Assembly: GCF_003369565.1 (NCBI RefSeq) | Contig: NZ_PIOD01000010.1 | Span: 10,986-74,985 of the forward strand | Direction of reading: 5' to 3' | DNA length: 64,000 nt | From: Oceanobacillus chungangensis | Lineage (GTDB): Bacteria > Bacillota > Bacilli > Bacillales > Amphibacillaceae | In this document: one piece after another, positions 8,790-20,960 of the stretch | Numbering within the stretch: the stretch's first letter is position 1 | How the letters are laid out: every line of letters starts with the position of its first letter | The notes under the pieces: model-generated | Seen by the model: the letters and a program-made list of their open reading frames with translations, nothing else | Told to the model about the DNA's origin: nothing | Databases searched by the model: none | Made by a program: the position numbers and the translations under genes

Positions 8790-8819
8790 GAGCTCGTCGT
8801 ATTACGACTGAGCTCTTTT
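8790..8819 (+). terminator. Terminator after rplL
   Basis: GAGCTCGTCGT (8790-8800) pairs with ACGAC-T-GAGCTC (8804-8815), with one bulged T and a three-base loop, and runs into TTTT. Confidence 0.85.
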
Positions 8820-8884
8820 CAACTACCGAGGAACATATGTTCCTTTAAAAACTTCAATTATTACATGATAAAGTAGGTGCCCAA

Positions 8885-9487
8885 ATGTCTGAGCATTACT
8901 TTTCTCAACAACCTCAATCTAAAAGCACACCAAAGACTTGGAAATACAAATTAAGAGAGAAAGAATATAGATTCACTAGTGATATTGGCGTCTTTTCCAA
9001 AAATGAAGTTGACTTCGGATCAAAATTATTAATCGAACAATTTATGGAGCCAGTAATCGCCGGTGATTTATTAGATTTGGGCTGCGGTTATGGACCGATT
9101 GGGCTCTCTTTGGCGGATAGTTTCCATGAAAGAACTGTTGTGATGGTAGATGTGAATGAACGTGCGTTAGCGCTAGCGAAGCAAAATGCTGCGGCTAATC
9201 ATATTGAAAACATCGAAATCTTCCAAAGTGATCGTTTCTCAAATTTAAATGATCGTTCATTTGCGGCAATTATAACAAACCCACCGATTAGAGCGGGCAA
9301 ACAGGTTGTTCATAGTATGCTTGAAGAATCATTTGCTGCACTAGTACAGCGTGGAGAGTTATGGGTGGTTATTCAAAAGAAGCAAGGAGCACCATCGGCG
9401 AAAATAAAGCTGGAAAGTCTATTTGGTGAGGTAGAAGTCGTTAAGAAAGATAAAGGATATTATATTTTACGAGCTATAAAAATTTGA
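8885..9487 (+). CDS. rsmC: Class I SAM-dependent methyltransferase, RsmC-like (YbxB)
   Basis: Probable 16S rRNA guanine-N2 methyltransferase. The 200-residue protein has motif I LLDLGCGYGP (62-71), an acidic post-I residue (VDVNERAL, 89-96) and the catalytic NPPIRAG (132-138) typical of rRNA and protein N-methyltransferases. Only the catalytic half of the E. coli RsmC architecture is present, which is the usual Firmicute form. The place between rplL and rpoB is the B. subtilis one. The substrate is inferred. Confidence 0.85.
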   Translation: MSEHYFSQQPQSKSTPKTWKYKLREKEYRFTSDIGVFSKNEVDFGSKLLIEQFMEPVIAGDLLDLGCGYGPIGLSLADSFHERTVVMVDVNERALALAKQNAAANHIENIEIFQSDRFSNLNDRSFAAIITNPPIRAGKQVVHSMLEESFAALVQRGELWVVIQKKQGAPSAKIKLESLFGEVEVVKKDKGYYILRAIKI

Positions 9488-9752
9488 CCTAATAAAACTC
9501 ATGTGCTAAGATAATAGAATGTTACTATGGGGTTATTTTGTCTAGAGGGTACTTAATAACTTGTAAAATGTATATTTCATTGGTGAACGGAAACACTGGT
9601 AGAATTAAGAGAAAACAATGCTTTTCATGTAAACCTTAGCTCTACTTTTTTCTATTATACCGTTTATAGGTTGATTCTGTAAACTATAAAATAGAAATAT
9701 CCTAGCCTTTGAAGTCGAAATCCTTCTTTTGCACATAAGTATTCATATTAGA

Positions 9753-9796
9753 AAACTTGTAAAATAAGACTTTGCAAGTTTGTTTCGGCTTTTTTA
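9753..9796 (+). promoter_or_regulatory. rpoB leader hairpin with delayed T-run
   Basis: AAACTTGTAAA (9753-9763) pairs with TTTGCAAGTTT (9771-9781), with one G-U pair; a TTTTTT run follows eight bases later. It lies in the 424-base gap before rpoB, in which no gene and no confident promoter could be recognised. Confidence 0.4.
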
Positions 9797-9920
9797 TCAA
9801 TTAGCCGTAAAGTGTTTGATTTGAAAACTACACTGTGCCTCGTGTTCAGTCGTCGTTTTTTAAATAAGATAAGCCTTGTTGATTACTTTCAATAAAGGCA
9901 GGATTTAAGGGGTGAAGCAG

Positions 9921-12900
9921 TTGACAGGTCAACTAGTTCAGTATGGACGGCATCGCCAACGCAGGAGCTATGCGCGTATTAGTGAAGTATTAGAGTTGCC
10001 GAATCTAATCGAAATTCAAACTTCTTCTTATGAGTGGTTCTTGGAAGAAGGAATGGGAGAAATGTTTAGGGATATTTCACCTATTGAAGACTTCACGGGG
10101 AATTTGTCACTTGAATTTGTAGACTATAGCTTGGGTGAGCCGAAGTATAGTGTAGACGAATCGAAATCAAGAGACGTTACTTATAACGCTCCGCTTCGTG
10201 TGAAGGTTCGTTTAATCAATAATGAAACCGGTGAAGTGAAAGAACAAGAAGTATTTATGGGAGACTTCCCATTAATGACCGATACCGGTACGTTTGTAAT
10301 AAATGGAGCGGAACGTGTAATTGTTTCTCAACTAGTACGTTCACCTAGTGTTTATTTTAACGCGAAAATCGACAAAAACGGAAAACGCGGCATTACTTCT
10401 ACGGTTATACCAAACCGTGGGGCATGGTTGGAGTTTGAAACGGATGCAAAAGATGTTGCTTATGTCCGGATTGATCGTACTCGTAAATTACCAATAACAG
10501 TGCTATTACGTGCGCTTGGCTTTGGTACAGACCAAGAGATTATTGATTTACTTGGTGAAAATGAATACCTAAAAAACACGCTTGAAAAGGATAATACAGA
10601 AACGACTGAAAAAGCGTTGCTGGAAATCTATGATCGACTACGTCCTGGTGAACCACCGACAGTAGAAAATGCAAAGAGTCTATTGATTTCACGCTTCTTT
10701 GATCCAAAACGTTACGATCTAGCACACGTTGGTCGTTATAAAATGAACAAGAAATTAAATATAAAAAATCGCTTATTCAATCAAGTTTTAGCGGAAACCA
10801 TTGTTGACCAGGAAACTGGTGAAGTGTTAGCGCAAAAAGGTGATCGACTAGAGCGTAAATTATTAGATAAATTGATTCCTTATTTGGAACGCGAGGAAGA
10901 TAAGATTGGTGAAGGTGTATTCCAACCGCATGATGGAGTACTTGAAGAAGAAATTCATTTGCAAACCATCAAAATACTAGATCCAACAGATCCTAGCGGT
11001 GAAAGAGAATTAAACATTATCGGTAATGGAGGAGTGGATGCTTCAATTAAGCATATTACTCCAGCTGATATCTTATCATCGATCAGTTATTTCTTTAACT
11101 TACTCTACCAAGTAGGGGACACAGATGATATTGACCATTTAGGTAATCGTCGTCTTCGTTCAGTAGGTGAATTACTACAGAACCAATTCCGTATTGGATT
11201 ATCTCGTATGGAACGTGTTGTGCGTGAAAGAATGTCGATTCAGGATACATCAAGTGTTACACCACAACAATTGATTAATATCCGTCCGATTATTGCATCC
11301 ATCAAAGAATTCTTTGGGAGCTCACAGCTTTCACAGTTCATGGATCAAATCAACCCATTAGCAGAGCTTACGCATAAACGTCGATTATCTGCATTAGGAC
11401 CTGGTGGTTTGACTCGTGAACGTGCTGGATTTGAAGTGCGAGATGTTCACTATACTCATTATGGCCGTATGTGTCCGATTGAAACGCCAGAGGGACCGAA
11501 TATCGGGTTGATCAACTCGTTATCAAGTTATGCGAGAGTAAATGCGTTTGGTTTTATCGAATCCCCTTATCGTCGTGTTGATCCGGATTCAGGAAAAGTA
11601 ACGATGCAAATCGATTACTTAACCGCAGATGAACAAGATAACTATATTGTGGCACAAGCGAACGCGATTCTTGATGAAGAAGGTAAATTCGTTGATGAAG
11701 AAGTAATCGCTCGTTTCCGTGAAGATAATATTATTGTAAATCGTTCAAAAATTGATTACATGGATGTATCACCTAAACAAGTGGTGTCTGCTGCTACAGC
11801 ATGTATTCCTTTCTTGGAAAATGATGACTCAAACCGTGCGTTAATGGGTGCCAACATGCAACGACAAGCAGTTCCGTTATTGAAACCAGAGGCGCCAATC
11901 GTTGGTACTGGTATGGAATATGTAAACGGAAAAGACTCCGGTGCAGCTGTGATTTGTAGAGCAGAGGGTATCGTTGAACGTGTCGAAGCAAAAGAGATTC
12001 TTGTACGTCGCGTTTCAAATGTAGACGGAAAAGAAGTTCAAGGTGATCTTGATCGTTATCCTTTGCAAAAGTTCATTCGTTCGAATGCTGGGTCATGTAT
12101 TAATCAGCGTCCGATTGTAACAGAAGGAGATCGTGTTACAAAAGGAGAGGTTCTTGCAGATGGTCCTTCAATGGAAGACGGAGAGCTTGCATTAGGTCGT
12201 AACGTCCTAGTTGGTTTCATGACTTGGGAAGGTTACAACTATGAAGATGCGATTATTATGAGTGAAAGACTTGTTAAGGACGATGTCTATACATCTATCC
12301 ATATAGAAGAGTATGAATCTGAGTCTCGTGATACGAAGCTTGGACCAGAAGAAATTACGAGAGATATTCCTAACGTTGGTGAAGAAGCGCTAAAAGACCT
12401 GGATGAGCATGGTATCATTCGTGTCGGAGCAGAAGTAACCGATGGAGATATTTTAGTTGGTAAAGTAACACCTAAGGGAGTTACTGAGTTATCGGCTGAA
12501 GAAAGATTACTACATGCTATCTTTGGTGAGAAGGCTCGTGAGGTTCGCGATACTTCATTACGTGTACCACATGGTGCTGGAGGAATTGTCTTGGATGTTA
12601 AGATCTTCAATCGTGAAGATGGCGACGAGTTACCACCGGGTGTTAACCAACTTGTCCGTGCATATATCGTTCAAAAACGTAAAATTCACGAAGGAGATAA
12701 GATGGCTGGACGTCACGGTAATAAGGGTGTTATTTCGAAAATATTACCAGAAGAAGATATGCCGTTCATGCCAGATGGAACGCCAATTGATATTATGCTT
12801 AACCCACTGGGGGTACCTTCACGAATGAATATCGGACAGGTGTTCGAACTTCATTTAGGGATGGCAGCAAGATACCTTGGAATCCATGTTGCATCGCCAG

Positions 12901-13451
12901 TATTTGATGGAGCAACAGAAGAAGATGTATACGAAACATTGGAAGAAGCTGGAATGTCGAGAGATGCGAAAACAATTCTTTATGATGGAAGAACGGGTGA
13001 AACCTTTGATAACCGTGTGTCTGTAGGAGTTATGTATATGATTAAGCTTGCGCACATGGTAGATGATAAGCTACATGCACGTTCAACTGGACCATATTCA
13101 CTTGTTACGCAACAACCACTTGGTGGTAAAGCACAGTTCGGTGGACAACGTTTCGGAGAAATGGAAGTATGGGCACTTGAAGCATATGGTGCTGCATACA
13201 CACTTCAAGAAATCTTAACAGTGAAATCAGATGATATTGTTGGTCGTGTGAAGGCTTACGAGTCTATTGTGAAAGGCGATAACATCCCTGAACCAGGTGT
13301 ACCAGAATCGTTTAAGGTACTAATCAAAGAACTGCAAAGTCTTGGGTTAGATGTTAAGATGCTCAATAGCAATGAACAAGAAGTTGATTTACGTGAAATT
13401 GATGAAGAAGATGTTCAAACAGCAAGCAAACTTAATTTAGAAGTCGAGTAA
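9921..13451 (+). CDS. rpoB: RNA polymerase beta subunit
   Basis: Catalytic subunit with the rifampicin pocket. The TTG at 9921 (product [17 protein letters not shown]) is chosen because AAGGGGTGA lies at 9907-9915 and because the family begins this way; a GTG at 9912 is inside the ribosome binding site. The protein has 1176 residues. The rifampicin region (about 465-495, [11 protein letters not shown] then [13 protein letters not shown]) keeps the D, H and S residues whose substitution confers resistance, so it looks sensitive. The C-terminus is shorter than in B. subtilis, lacking the long acidic tail. Confidence 0.98.
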   Translation: MTGQLVQYGRHRQRRSYARISEVLELPNLIEIQTSSYEWFLEEGMGEMFRDISPIEDFTGNLSLEFVDYSLGEPKYSVDESKSRDVTYNAPLRVKVRLINNETGEVKEQEVFMGDFPLMTDTGTFVINGAERVIVSQLVRSPSVYFNAKIDKNGKRGITSTVIPNRGAWLEFETDAKDVAYVRIDRTRKLPITVLLRALGFGTDQEIIDLLGENEYLKNTLEKDNTETTEKALLEIYDRLRPGEPPTVENAKSLLISRFFDPKRYDLAHVGRYKMNKKLNIKNRLFNQVLAETIVDQETGEVLAQKGDRLERKLLDKLIPYLEREEDKIGEGVFQPHDGVLEEEIHLQTIKILDPTDPSGERELNIIGNGGVDASIKHITPADILSSISYFFNLLYQVGDTDDIDHLGNRRLRSVGELLQNQFRIGLSRMERVVRERMSIQDTSSVTPQQLINIRPIIASIKEFFGSSQLSQFMDQINPLAELTHKRRLSALGPGGLTRERAGFEVRDVHYTHYGRMCPIETPEGPNIGLINSLSSYARVNAFGFIESPYRRVDPDSGKVTMQIDYLTADEQDNYIVAQANAILDEEGKFVDEEVIARFREDNIIVNRSKIDYMDVSPKQVVSAATACIPFLENDDSNRALMGANMQRQAVPLLKPEAPIVGTGMEYVNGKDSGAAVICRAEGIVERVEAKEILVRRVSNVDGKEVQGDLDRYPLQKFIRSNAGSCINQRPIVTEGDRVTKGEVLADGPSMEDGELALGRNVLVGFMTWEGYNYEDAIIMSERLVKDDVYTSIHIEEYESESRDTKLGPEEITRDIPNVGEEALKDLDEHGIIRVGAEVTDGDILVGKVTPKGVTELSAEERLLHAIFGEKAREVRDTSLRVPHGAGGIVLDVKIFNREDGDELPPGVNQLVRAYIVQKRKIHEGDKMAGRHGNKGVISKILPEEDMPFMPDGTPIDIMLNPLGVPSRMNIGQVFELHLGMAARYLGIHVASPVFDGATEEDVYETLEEAGMSRDAKTILYDGRTGETFDNRVSVGVMYMIKLAHMVDDKLHARSTGPYSLVTQQPLGGKAQFGGQRFGEMEVWALEAYGAAYTLQEILTVKSDDIVGRVKAYESIVKGDNIPEPGVPESFKVLIKELQSLGLDVKMLNSNEQEVDLREIDEEDVQTASKLNLEVE

Positions 13452-13466
13452 ATGCGATAAGCAATA

Positions 13467-13497
13467 GAGAATTACCTATGCTGAGTAGGTAATTCTC
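13467..13497 (+). other. Perfect 12-bp hairpin between rpoB and rpoC
   Basis: GAGAATTACCTA (13467-13478) and TAGGTAATTCTC (13486-13497) form a perfect stem with a seven-base loop. No U-tract follows, so it is not a terminator; an RNA-processing or stabilising role is possible. Confidence 0.7.
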
Positions 13498-13554
13498 CAG
13501 TTTATCCCGATAGTCGAAACGTAAAAATCGCACATTAAAAGGGAGGAAGGCTCC

Positions 13555-16500
13555 TTGCTAGATGTAAATACATTTGAGTATATGAAAATAGGTTTGGCTT
13601 CACCAGAGAAGATTCGCTCCTGGTCATACGGCGAGGTAAAAAAACCAGAAACAATTAATTATCGTACGTTAAAGCCTGAGAAAGATGGCTTGTTCTGTGA
13701 ACGTATATTTGGGCCAACAAAAGACTGGGAATGCCATTGTGGAAAATACAAACGTGTACGGTACAAAGGTGTAGTTTGTGACCGCTGTGGTGTAGAAGTA
13801 ACTAAATCGAAAGTACGCCGTGAACGTATGGGGCATATCGAATTAGCTGCACCTGTGTCACATATTTGGTATTTTAAAGGGATTCCAAGCCGAATGGGTC
13901 TTATTTTAGACATGTCTCCAAGAGCATTGGAAGAAGTTATCTACTTCGCTGCATATATTGTGACTGATTCAGGAAACACACCTTTAGAGAAGAAACAATT
14001 ATTATCAGAGAAGGAATATCGTGCATATTACGATAAGTATGGCAATACCTTTAAAGCGCAAATGGGAGCAGAGGCAATTCGCAAACTTCTTCAAGATATT
14101 GATCTTGAAAAAGAAGTTGACGCATTAAGAGAAGAGCTAAAGACTGCAAGTGGTCAAAGAAGAACAAGAGCAATTAAACGATTAGAAGTATTGGAAGCAT
14201 TCCGCCATTCTGGTAATGATACGAGCTGGATGGTTCTTGATGTTATTCCAGTTATCCCGCCAGAAATTAGACCAATGGTACAACTTGATGGTGGACGTTT
14301 TGCTACTTCTGATTTAAACGATTTATATCGTAGAGTAATTAACAGAAATAACCGTCTGAAACGACTATTGGATCTTGGTGCACCTAGCATCATCGTGCAA
14401 AATGAAAAACGTATGCTTCAAGAGGCAGTCGATGCCTTAATTGATAATGGTCGAAGAGGCCGTCCGGTAACAGGACCAGGTAATAGACCTTTGAAATCTT
14501 TATCACATATGTTAAAAGGGAAGCAAGGTCGATTCCGTCAAAACTTACTAGGAAAACGTGTTGACTACTCTGGACGTTCAGTAATTATCGTTGGTCCTAA
14601 CTTAAAAATGTACCAATGTGGACTACCAAGAGAAATGGCGTTAGAGTTATTTAAACCATTTATTATGAAAGAGCTTGTCGAAAGAGGGCTTGCTCATAAC
14701 ATTAAGTCAGCAAAACGTAAAATCGAACGTGTACATCCAGATGTTTGGGATGTGTTAGAGGATGTTATTAAAGAACATCCGGTACTCTTAAACCGAGCAC
14801 CTACACTGCATAGATTAGGGATTCAAGCATTTGAACCTACATTAGTAGAAGGACGCGCAATTCGTTTGCATCCATTAGTTTGTACTGCATATAACGCAGA
14901 CTTTGATGGTGACCAAATGGCTGTTCACGTTCCGCTAAGTGCAGAAGCTCAGGCAGAAGCGCGCATCTTAATGCTTGCCGCACAAAACATCTTGAATCCT
15001 AAAGATGGTAAACCAGTTGTTACACCTTCACAGGATATGGTATTAGGAAACTACTACTTAACATTAGAACGTGCTGGTGCTGTTGGAGAAGGCAGTGTAT
15101 TTAAAGATATTAATGAAGCAATGTTAGCTTATCATAATGGCTATGTTCATTTACACACAAGGGTAGCTGTCTTAGCATCCAGCGTAAACAACAAGACCTT
15201 TACTGAGAAGCAGCAAAAAATGATGCTTCTAACGACAATAGGTAAATTAATCTTTAACGAAATATTACCTGAGTCATTCCCATATATAAACGAACCAACA
15301 AAAGTAAACTTGCAAGAGGAAACTCCTGCAGAGTATTTTGTCGAAGTTGGAACAGATCTCAAGAAGGAAATCAAGAGTCGCGACGAAGTCAAACCATTTA
15401 AGAAAGGTTTCTTAGGTGATATTATCGCTGAAGTGTTTAAGCAATATAAAATCACAGAAACATCGAAAATGCTTGACCGTATGAAGGACTTAGGATTTAG
15501 TTATTCTACAAAGGCTGGTATGACAGTTGGTATTTCAGATATCGTTGTATTACCTGACAAACAAGAAATCCTTGATGAAGCACAAATAAAAGTAGATAAT
15601 GTCCTAAAACAATTCCGTCGTGGTTTGATAACAGAGGAAGAACGTTATGACCGAGTAATTTCGATTTGGTCACAAGCGAAAGACGTTATACAAGGTAAAT
15701 TAATGGATTCATTGAGTAACCGAAACCCAATCTTCATGATGAGTGATTCCGGTGCCCGTGGTAATGCATCTAACTTCACGCAGCTTGCGGGTATGCGTGG
15801 ATTAATGGCTGACCCATCTGGTAAAATCATTGAAATCCCAATCAAATCAAGTTTCCGTGAAGGATTAACAGTTCTAGAGTACTTTATTTCTACACACGGT
15901 GCTCGTAAAGGTCTTGCGGATACGGCGCTTAAGACTGCTGACTCTGGTTACTTGACAAGAAGACTTGTAGATGTTGCACAAGATGTAATCATTCGTGAGG
16001 AAGATTGTGGTACAGATAGAGGCTTAACAGTTTCTGCTCTAGTAGATGGAACAGAAGTGATTGAGCCATTAATTGACCGACTAATCGGCCGTAATGCATT
16101 CACAGCTGTGAAGCATCCAGAAACAGGCGAAGTGCTTGTGGATCGAAATGAATTAATTCTAGAAGATCAAGCGAAAGCTATTATTAATGCAGGAATTGAA
16201 GAGGTAACGATTCGTTCTGCATTTACATGTAATACGAAACATGGCGTCTGCCAAAAATGTTATGGTCGAAACCTTGCAACTGGTGCTGATGTTGAAGTTG
16301 GAGAAGCAGTTGGTATTATTGCTGCACAATCTATCGGTGAACCAGGTACACAGTTAACAATGCGTACCTTCCATACAGGTGGGGTTGCCGGGGATGATAT
16401 AACCCAAGGTTTACCGCGTATTCAAGAGCTATTTGAAGCACGTATTCCGAAAGGTCAGGCAGTCATTACAGAAATCAGTGGTAAAGTCTTAGAAATGAAA

Positions 16501-17160
16501 GAAGTCAAGGATAAACAAGAAATTGTTATCCAAGGTGAAGTTGAGCAACGTTCTTATCCGGTTCCTTACAACGCACGGATGAAAGTAGCTATTGGAGACG
16601 AAGTGTTCGCTGGACAGGAATTAACGGAAGGTTCAATCGATCCGAAAGACTTGCTGCGAATTCAAGGTGTTGAAGGTGTTCAAGCTTACCTACTACGCGA
16701 AGTACAACGCGTATATCGTATGCAAGGGGTAGAAATTGGCGATAAACACGTAGAAGTAATGGTTCGTCAAATGCTACGTAAAATCCGTGTTAGTGAATCT
16801 GGAGATACAAACTTACTTCCTGGGTCATTACTTGAATTACATCAATTTAGAGATGCAAACCATACTGTCTTAATTAGTGGTGAGCAACCAGCGACAGGTA
16901 AACCTGTATTACTTGGGATTACGAAAGCTTCCCTTGAAACAGATTCATTCCTTTCAGCGGCATCATTCCAAGAAACGACTCGTGTCTTGACAGATGCAGC
17001 AATCAAAGGGAAACGCGACGAATTACTTGGATTGAAAGAAAATGTTATCATCGGAAAACTCGTTCCAGCTGGTACGGGAATGCCGCAGTATCGCAACACT
17101 AAGGGTGTACTTGATAAACCCGTAATTGAACAAACAGAGGAAATCGAAACTGTTCAATAA
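13555..17160 (+). CDS. rpoC: RNA polymerase beta-prime subunit
   Basis: Largest catalytic subunit, 1201 residues. TTG start behind GGGAGGAAGG. The N-terminal zinc ribbon has C60, C62, C75 and C78; the Mg-binding catalytic loop NADFDGD is at about 447-453; a second zinc site is in CGTD and [11 protein letters not shown]; the trigger-loop region [20 protein letters not shown] is intact. Follows rpoB after 103 bases containing a hairpin. Confidence 0.98.
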   Translation: MLDVNTFEYMKIGLASPEKIRSWSYGEVKKPETINYRTLKPEKDGLFCERIFGPTKDWECHCGKYKRVRYKGVVCDRCGVEVTKSKVRRERMGHIELAAPVSHIWYFKGIPSRMGLILDMSPRALEEVIYFAAYIVTDSGNTPLEKKQLLSEKEYRAYYDKYGNTFKAQMGAEAIRKLLQDIDLEKEVDALREELKTASGQRRTRAIKRLEVLEAFRHSGNDTSWMVLDVIPVIPPEIRPMVQLDGGRFATSDLNDLYRRVINRNNRLKRLLDLGAPSIIVQNEKRMLQEAVDALIDNGRRGRPVTGPGNRPLKSLSHMLKGKQGRFRQNLLGKRVDYSGRSVIIVGPNLKMYQCGLPREMALELFKPFIMKELVERGLAHNIKSAKRKIERVHPDVWDVLEDVIKEHPVLLNRAPTLHRLGIQAFEPTLVEGRAIRLHPLVCTAYNADFDGDQMAVHVPLSAEAQAEARILMLAAQNILNPKDGKPVVTPSQDMVLGNYYLTLERAGAVGEGSVFKDINEAMLAYHNGYVHLHTRVAVLASSVNNKTFTEKQQKMMLLTTIGKLIFNEILPESFPYINEPTKVNLQEETPAEYFVEVGTDLKKEIKSRDEVKPFKKGFLGDIIAEVFKQYKITETSKMLDRMKDLGFSYSTKAGMTVGISDIVVLPDKQEILDEAQIKVDNVLKQFRRGLITEEERYDRVISIWSQAKDVIQGKLMDSLSNRNPIFMMSDSGARGNASNFTQLAGMRGLMADPSGKIIEIPIKSSFREGLTVLEYFISTHGARKGLADTALKTADSGYLTRRLVDVAQDVIIREEDCGTDRGLTVSALVDGTEVIEPLIDRLIGRNAFTAVKHPETGEVLVDRNELILEDQAKAIINAGIEEVTIRSAFTCNTKHGVCQKCYGRNLATGADVEVGEAVGIIAAQSIGEPGTQLTMRTFHTGGVAGDDITQGLPRIQELFEARIPKGQAVITEISGKVLEMKEVKDKQEIVIQGEVEQRSYPVPYNARMKVAIGDEVFAGQELTEGSIDPKDLLRIQGVEGVQAYLLREVQRVYRMQGVEIGDKHVEVMVRQMLRKIRVSESGDTNLLPGSLLELHQFRDANHTVLISGEQPATGKPVLLGITKASLETDSFLSAASFQETTRVLTDAAIKGKRDELLGLKENVIIGKLVPAGTGMPQYRNTKGVLDKPVIEQTEEIETVQ

Positions 17161-17177
17161 TAACGAAAAGTATTTCT

Positions 17178-17213
17178 GTAGAAAGCAGGGCAGAGAATGT
17201 CCCTGTTTTCTAC
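17178..17213 (+). other. 13-bp hairpin after rpoC without U-tract
   Basis: GTAGAAAGCAGGG (17178-17190) pairs with CCCTGTTTTCTAC (17201-17213) with a single G-U pair and a ten-base loop; the downstream sequence is A-rich, not T-rich. It belongs to the same style of hairpin as those after nusG, rpoB and fusA. Confidence 0.65.
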
Positions 17214-17337
17214 AAAAATATTCAATTATCATATGTCTCGATTTAATCGCTATTTGCAATGATACGAATGCAAATAATGCTAGAATGTTAAATTAATGTA
17301 ATAAGTGATAAACACGACAAAATATTTCATTTTTTTA

Positions 17338-17366
17338 TTGACATTAAAAAATGACAATGTTACTAT
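17338..17366 (+). promoter_or_regulatory. Promoter of rplGB
   Basis: TTGACA (17338-17343), 17-base spacer, TACTAT (17361-17366). It is 49 bases upstream of the L7Ae-family gene and suggests that the str operon can be transcribed separately from rpoBC. Confidence 0.7.
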
Positions 17367-17414
17367 ATTCAAGGTGATTCCGTTTATACTTGGAAGCTTT
17401 GGAGGATGTATAAT

Positions 17415-17666
17415 ATGTCTTATGAAAAAGTGGCACAAGATAAAACACGAGTTGTTATTGGAGTAAAACAAACACTGAAAGCCATGAAGAATGGTGAAGT
17501 AAGTGAAGTTTTTATTGCTGATGATGCTAATCAACAATTGACACAAAAGGTAGCTAGCTTAGCTATGGAATTGAATATACCTTGTCATCATGTCGGTTCG
17601 AAACAAAAGCTCGGGGCAGCTTGTAATATTGAAGTGAATGCATCAAGCGTAGCGGTGAAGAAATAG
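17415..17666 (+). CDS. rplGB: L7Ae-family K-turn-binding protein (YbxF/RplGB)
   Basis: Small 83-residue RNA-binding protein of the L7Ae/L30e fold that binds kink-turns. It shows VIGVKQTLKAMKNGEVSEVFIADDA and the C-terminal GAACNIEVNASSVAV pattern. The ATG at 17415 is preferred over the one at 17406, which lies within the ribosome binding site GGAGGATG. The position before rpsL matches B. subtilis ybxF. Its cellular role is not established beyond ribosome association. Confidence 0.9.
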   Translation: MSYEKVAQDKTRVVIGVKQTLKAMKNGEVSEVFIADDANQQLTQKVASLAMELNIPCHHVGSKQKLGAACNIEVNASSVAVKK

Positions 17667-17789
17667 CGTTATAAAACAATGAACTATTTTTTTGCCAAAA
17701 AATGAACCACCTGGATGTGTGGTATTACGAAAGCCATTTAACATATCTGGTTACCCATTTTTTAAAAGTAAAGAAGGGAGGACATATAA

Positions 17790-18206
17790 ATGCCTACTAT
17801 TAATCAACTTATCCGTAAAGGTCGCGTGAGCAAAGTGAAAAAGACTGACTCACCTGCACTTAATAAAGGATACAATAGCTTTAAAAAGAAATTAACTGAT
17901 CAAAATTCTCCACAAAAACGTGGTGTATGTACTCGTGTTGGTACATTGACTCCTAAGAAACCGAACTCAGCATTACGTAAATATGCGCGTGTTCGTTTGT
18001 CAAACAACATGGAAGTAACTGCATATATCCCTGGAATTGGTCACAATCTACAAGAACATAGTGTAGTACTTCTACGTGGTGGTCGTGTTAAAGACTTACC
18101 TGGGGTACGTTACCACATCGTTCGTGGAGCACTTGATACTGCTGGAGTAGACGGCCGTATGCAAAGTCGTTCAAAATACGGAACAAAGAAACCAAAACAA
18201 AAATAA
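17790..18206 (+). CDS. rpsL: Ribosomal protein uS12
   Basis: Decoding-site protein, 138 residues. The loop [11 protein letters not shown] (about 54-64) keeps the lysine whose substitution gives streptomycin resistance; the [14 protein letters not shown] loop is also wild type. Ribosome binding site GGGAGGA. First gene of the classical str operon rpsL-rpsG-fusA-tuf. Confidence 0.98.
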   Translation: MPTINQLIRKGRVSKVKKTDSPALNKGYNSFKKKLTDQNSPQKRGVCTRVGTLTPKKPNSALRKYARVRLSNNMEVTAYIPGIGHNLQEHSVVLLRGGRVKDLPGVRYHIVRGALDTAGVDGRMQSRSKYGTKKPKQK

Positions 18207-18245
18207 TTAAACTAAAGCACCATATACAGGAAAGGAGGATGCTAT

Positions 18246-18716
18246 ATGCCTCGTAAAGGACCAGTGCCAAAACGTGATGTATTGCCAGATCCACTATATA
18301 ATTCAAAATTAGTAACTCGTTTAATCAACCAAATCATGATTGATGGTAAACGTGGAAAGGCTCAAAAAATTCTTTATAAAGCATTCGAATTAGTTGCTGA
18401 AAGAAGCGGCCAATCATCTATGGAAGTTTTCGAACAAGCAATGAAAAATGTAATGCCAGTATTAGAAGTACGCGCTCGTCGTGTTGGGGGTTCAAACTAT
18501 CAAGTACCAGTTGAAGTTCGCCCTGAACGTCGTCAAGCATTAGGCTTACGCTACATCGTTAACTACTCACGTCTACGTGGGGAGAAGACAATGGAAGAAC
18601 GTCTTGCTAATGAAATTCTAGATGCTTCTAACAACACAGGAGCTTCTGTGAAAAAACGCGAAGAAATGCACAAAATGGCTGAAGCTAATAAAGCTTTCGC
18701 TCACTACCGTTGGTAA
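18246..18716 (+). CDS. rpsG: Ribosomal protein uS7
   Basis: Primary 16S rRNA 3'-major-domain binder and E-site contact, 156 residues, the normal length. It starts [16 protein letters not shown] and ends [12 protein letters not shown] as in other Bacillaceae. Preceded by AAAGGAGG 40 bases after rpsL; fusA follows after 40 bases. Confidence 0.98.
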   Translation: MPRKGPVPKRDVLPDPLYNSKLVTRLINQIMIDGKRGKAQKILYKAFELVAERSGQSSMEVFEQAMKNVMPVLEVRARRVGGSNYQVPVEVRPERRQALGLRYIVNYSRLRGEKTMEERLANEILDASNNTGASVKKREEMHKMAEANKAFAHYRW

Positions 18717-18756
18717 GTTAAAAAAACTAGAGCATTAAGAGGAAGGAGAAAGATAC

Positions 18757-20835
18757 ATGACAAGAGAGTTCTCCTTGGAAAAGACGCGTAATATTGGTAT
18801 TATGGCGCACATTGATGCAGGTAAAACCACTACTACTGAGCGTATTCTTTTCTACACAGGACGTATTCATAAGATTGGTGAAACACATGAAGGTGCATCA
18901 CAGATGGACTGGATGGAGCAAGAACAAGAACGTGGAATTACGATCACTTCTGCTGCGACAACTGCTGCATGGAAAGGTCATCGAATCAACATCATTGACA
19001 CTCCTGGACACGTAGACTTCACTGTTGAAGTTGAACGTTCATTACGTGTACTTGATGGAGCGGTGACTGTACTTGATGCACAATCAGGTGTAGAACCACA
19101 AACAGAAACTGTTTGGCGTCAAGCAACAACATACGGCGTACCTCGTATGGTATTTGTTAATAAAATGGATAAAACAGGTGCAGATTTCCTTTATGCAACA
19201 AACACATTAAAGGAACGACTTGGTGCAAATGCACATCCAGTTCAAATGCCAATTGGTGCAGAAGATCAATTCGAAGGAATTATCGATTTAATTAAAATGG
19301 AAGCTCATTTCTATACAGATGATCTTGGTACAGTTGATGAATCAAGAGAAATTCCAGAAGGATTAAAAGAGCAAGCCGAAGAACTTCGTGCTAGCTTAAT
19401 CGAAGCTGTAGCTGATTCTGATGAAGAATTAATGATGAAGTTCTTAGAAGGAGAAGAAATCTCTAACGACGAACTAAATGCTGCAATTCGTAAAGCGACT
19501 TTAAGTGTTGAATTCTACCCTGTATTCTGTGGATCAGCATTTAAAAACAAAGGTGTTCAATTAATGCTTGATGGTGTACTTGCTTACCTTCCGGCGCCAA
19601 CGGATGTTGCTGCTATCGAAGGTACTGTTCCTGGTACAGAAGAGAAAGTTACTCGTCCAGCTGACGATAAAGCTCCATTCTCTGCACTAGCATTTAAAGT
19701 TATGACAGACCCGTTTGTTGGTAAACTAACATTCTTCCGTGTATATTCTGGAACATTACATTCTGGATCATATGTACGAAACTCTGTTAAGGATAAACGT
19801 GAACGTGTTGGACGTATTCTACAAATGCATGCGAATCACCGTGAAGAAATTTCTGAAGTATATTCTGGTGAGATTGCAGCAGCAGTTGGTTTGAAAGATA
19901 CAACAACTGGAGACACACTTTGTGATGAGAAGGATCTTGTAATCTTAGAATCAATGGAATTCCCAGCGCCAGTTATCTCGGTTGCAATTGAACCAAAAAC
20001 AAAAGCTGACCAAGATAAGATGGGTATTGCATTATCCAAACTTGCTGAAGAAGATCCAACTTTCAAAACTGAAACTAACGTAGAAACTGGTCAAACAATT
20101 ATTTCTGGTATGGGTGAACTTCACCTAGACATCATTGTTGACCGTATGAAACGTGAATTTAAAGTAGAAGCAAATGTTGGTGCGCCTCAAGTAGCATACC
20201 GTGAAACATTCCGTGCATCAGCTGAAGTCGAAGGTAAATTCGTACGTCAGTCTGGTGGTCGTGGGCAATTCGGACACGTTTGGATCAAATTTGAACCAAA
20301 CGAAGAAGGAGCAGGCTTCGAATTTAACAATAACATCGTTGGTGGGGTTGTACCACGTGAGTACATTCCTGCAGTTGAGCAAGGAGTTAAAGACTCACTG
20401 GCAAACGGTGTGTTAGCTGGCTATCCATTAGTTGATATTAAAGCTTCATTATTCGATGGTAGTTATCATGATGTTGACTCGAACGAAATGGCGTTTAAAG
20501 TCGCTGCATCAATGGCATTGAAAGCTGCTAAGAACAAGTGTAACCCAGTTATCTTGGAACCAATGATGCGTGTAGAAATCGTTATTCCAGAAGAATACAT
20601 GGGTGATATCATGGGTGACGTTACTTCTCGTCGTGGACGTATTGAAGGAATGGAAGCTCGTGGTAACGCACAAGTTGTTAAAGGCTTCGTACCACTTTCC
20701 GAAATGTTTGGTTATGCAACTGCATTACGTTCAAACACTCAAGGTCGTGGAGTATACACAATGACATTTGATCATTATGAAGAAGTACCGAAGAGCATTT
20801 CTGAAGAAATTATTAAGAAAAATGCAGGCGAATAA
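18757..20835 (+). CDS. fusA: Elongation factor G
   Basis: Translocation GTPase of 692 residues. G1 AHIDAGKT is at 17-24, G3 DTPGH at about 82-86 and G4 NKMD at about 136-139; domains II-V follow, with [13 protein letters not shown] in domain IV. Only one EF-G gene lies in the window. A hairpin without a U-tract separates it from tuf. Confidence 0.98.
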   Translation: MTREFSLEKTRNIGIMAHIDAGKTTTTERILFYTGRIHKIGETHEGASQMDWMEQEQERGITITSAATTAAWKGHRINIIDTPGHVDFTVEVERSLRVLDGAVTVLDAQSGVEPQTETVWRQATTYGVPRMVFVNKMDKTGADFLYATNTLKERLGANAHPVQMPIGAEDQFEGIIDLIKMEAHFYTDDLGTVDESREIPEGLKEQAEELRASLIEAVADSDEELMMKFLEGEEISNDELNAAIRKATLSVEFYPVFCGSAFKNKGVQLMLDGVLAYLPAPTDVAAIEGTVPGTEEKVTRPADDKAPFSALAFKVMTDPFVGKLTFFRVYSGTLHSGSYVRNSVKDKRERVGRILQMHANHREEISEVYSGEIAAAVGLKDTTTGDTLCDEKDLVILESMEFPAPVISVAIEPKTKADQDKMGIALSKLAEEDPTFKTETNVETGQTIISGMGELHLDIIVDRMKREFKVEANVGAPQVAYRETFRASAEVEGKFVRQSGGRGQFGHVWIKFEPNEEGAGFEFNNNIVGGVVPREYIPAVEQGVKDSLANGVLAGYPLVDIKASLFDGSYHDVDSNEMAFKVAASMALKAAKNKCNPVILEPMMRVEIVIPEEYMGDIMGDVTSRRGRIEGMEARGNAQVVKGFVPLSEMFGYATALRSNTQGRGVYTMTFDHYEEVPKSISEEIIKKNAGE

Positions 20836-20874
20836 TTGATTTTTTGTTAAAACTAAAGTATAACTCTTATTAAA

Positions 20875-20910
20875 GACTAAGGAATAATGTACAATCATTA
20901 TTTCTTAGTC
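20875..20910 (+). other. 15-bp hairpin between fusA and tuf
   Basis: GACTAAGGAATAATG (20875-20889) pairs with CATTATTTCTTAGTC (20896-20910) with one G-U pair and a six-base loop. No U-tract follows. It may mark a processing site that separates abundant tuf mRNA from fusA. Confidence 0.65.
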
Positions 20911-20960
20911 CAATATAAAATAATATAAACACTTTTACTTACTTAAAGGAGGAACTATAA

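Noticed and set aside
9488..9911. Hidden small gene or clear promoter in the 424-base gap before rpoB
   Set aside because: No start codon with ribosome binding site and adequate frame; no -35/-10 pair with acceptable spacing found by eye.
11300..11410. Possible rifampicin-resistance change in rpoB (Ile in QFMDQINP)
   Set aside because: This position varies among susceptible Firmicutes; the key Asp, His and Ser residues are unchanged.
12287..12610. Antisense 107-codon open frame within rpoB
   Set aside because: Shadow of the conserved rpoB gene; no start signal.
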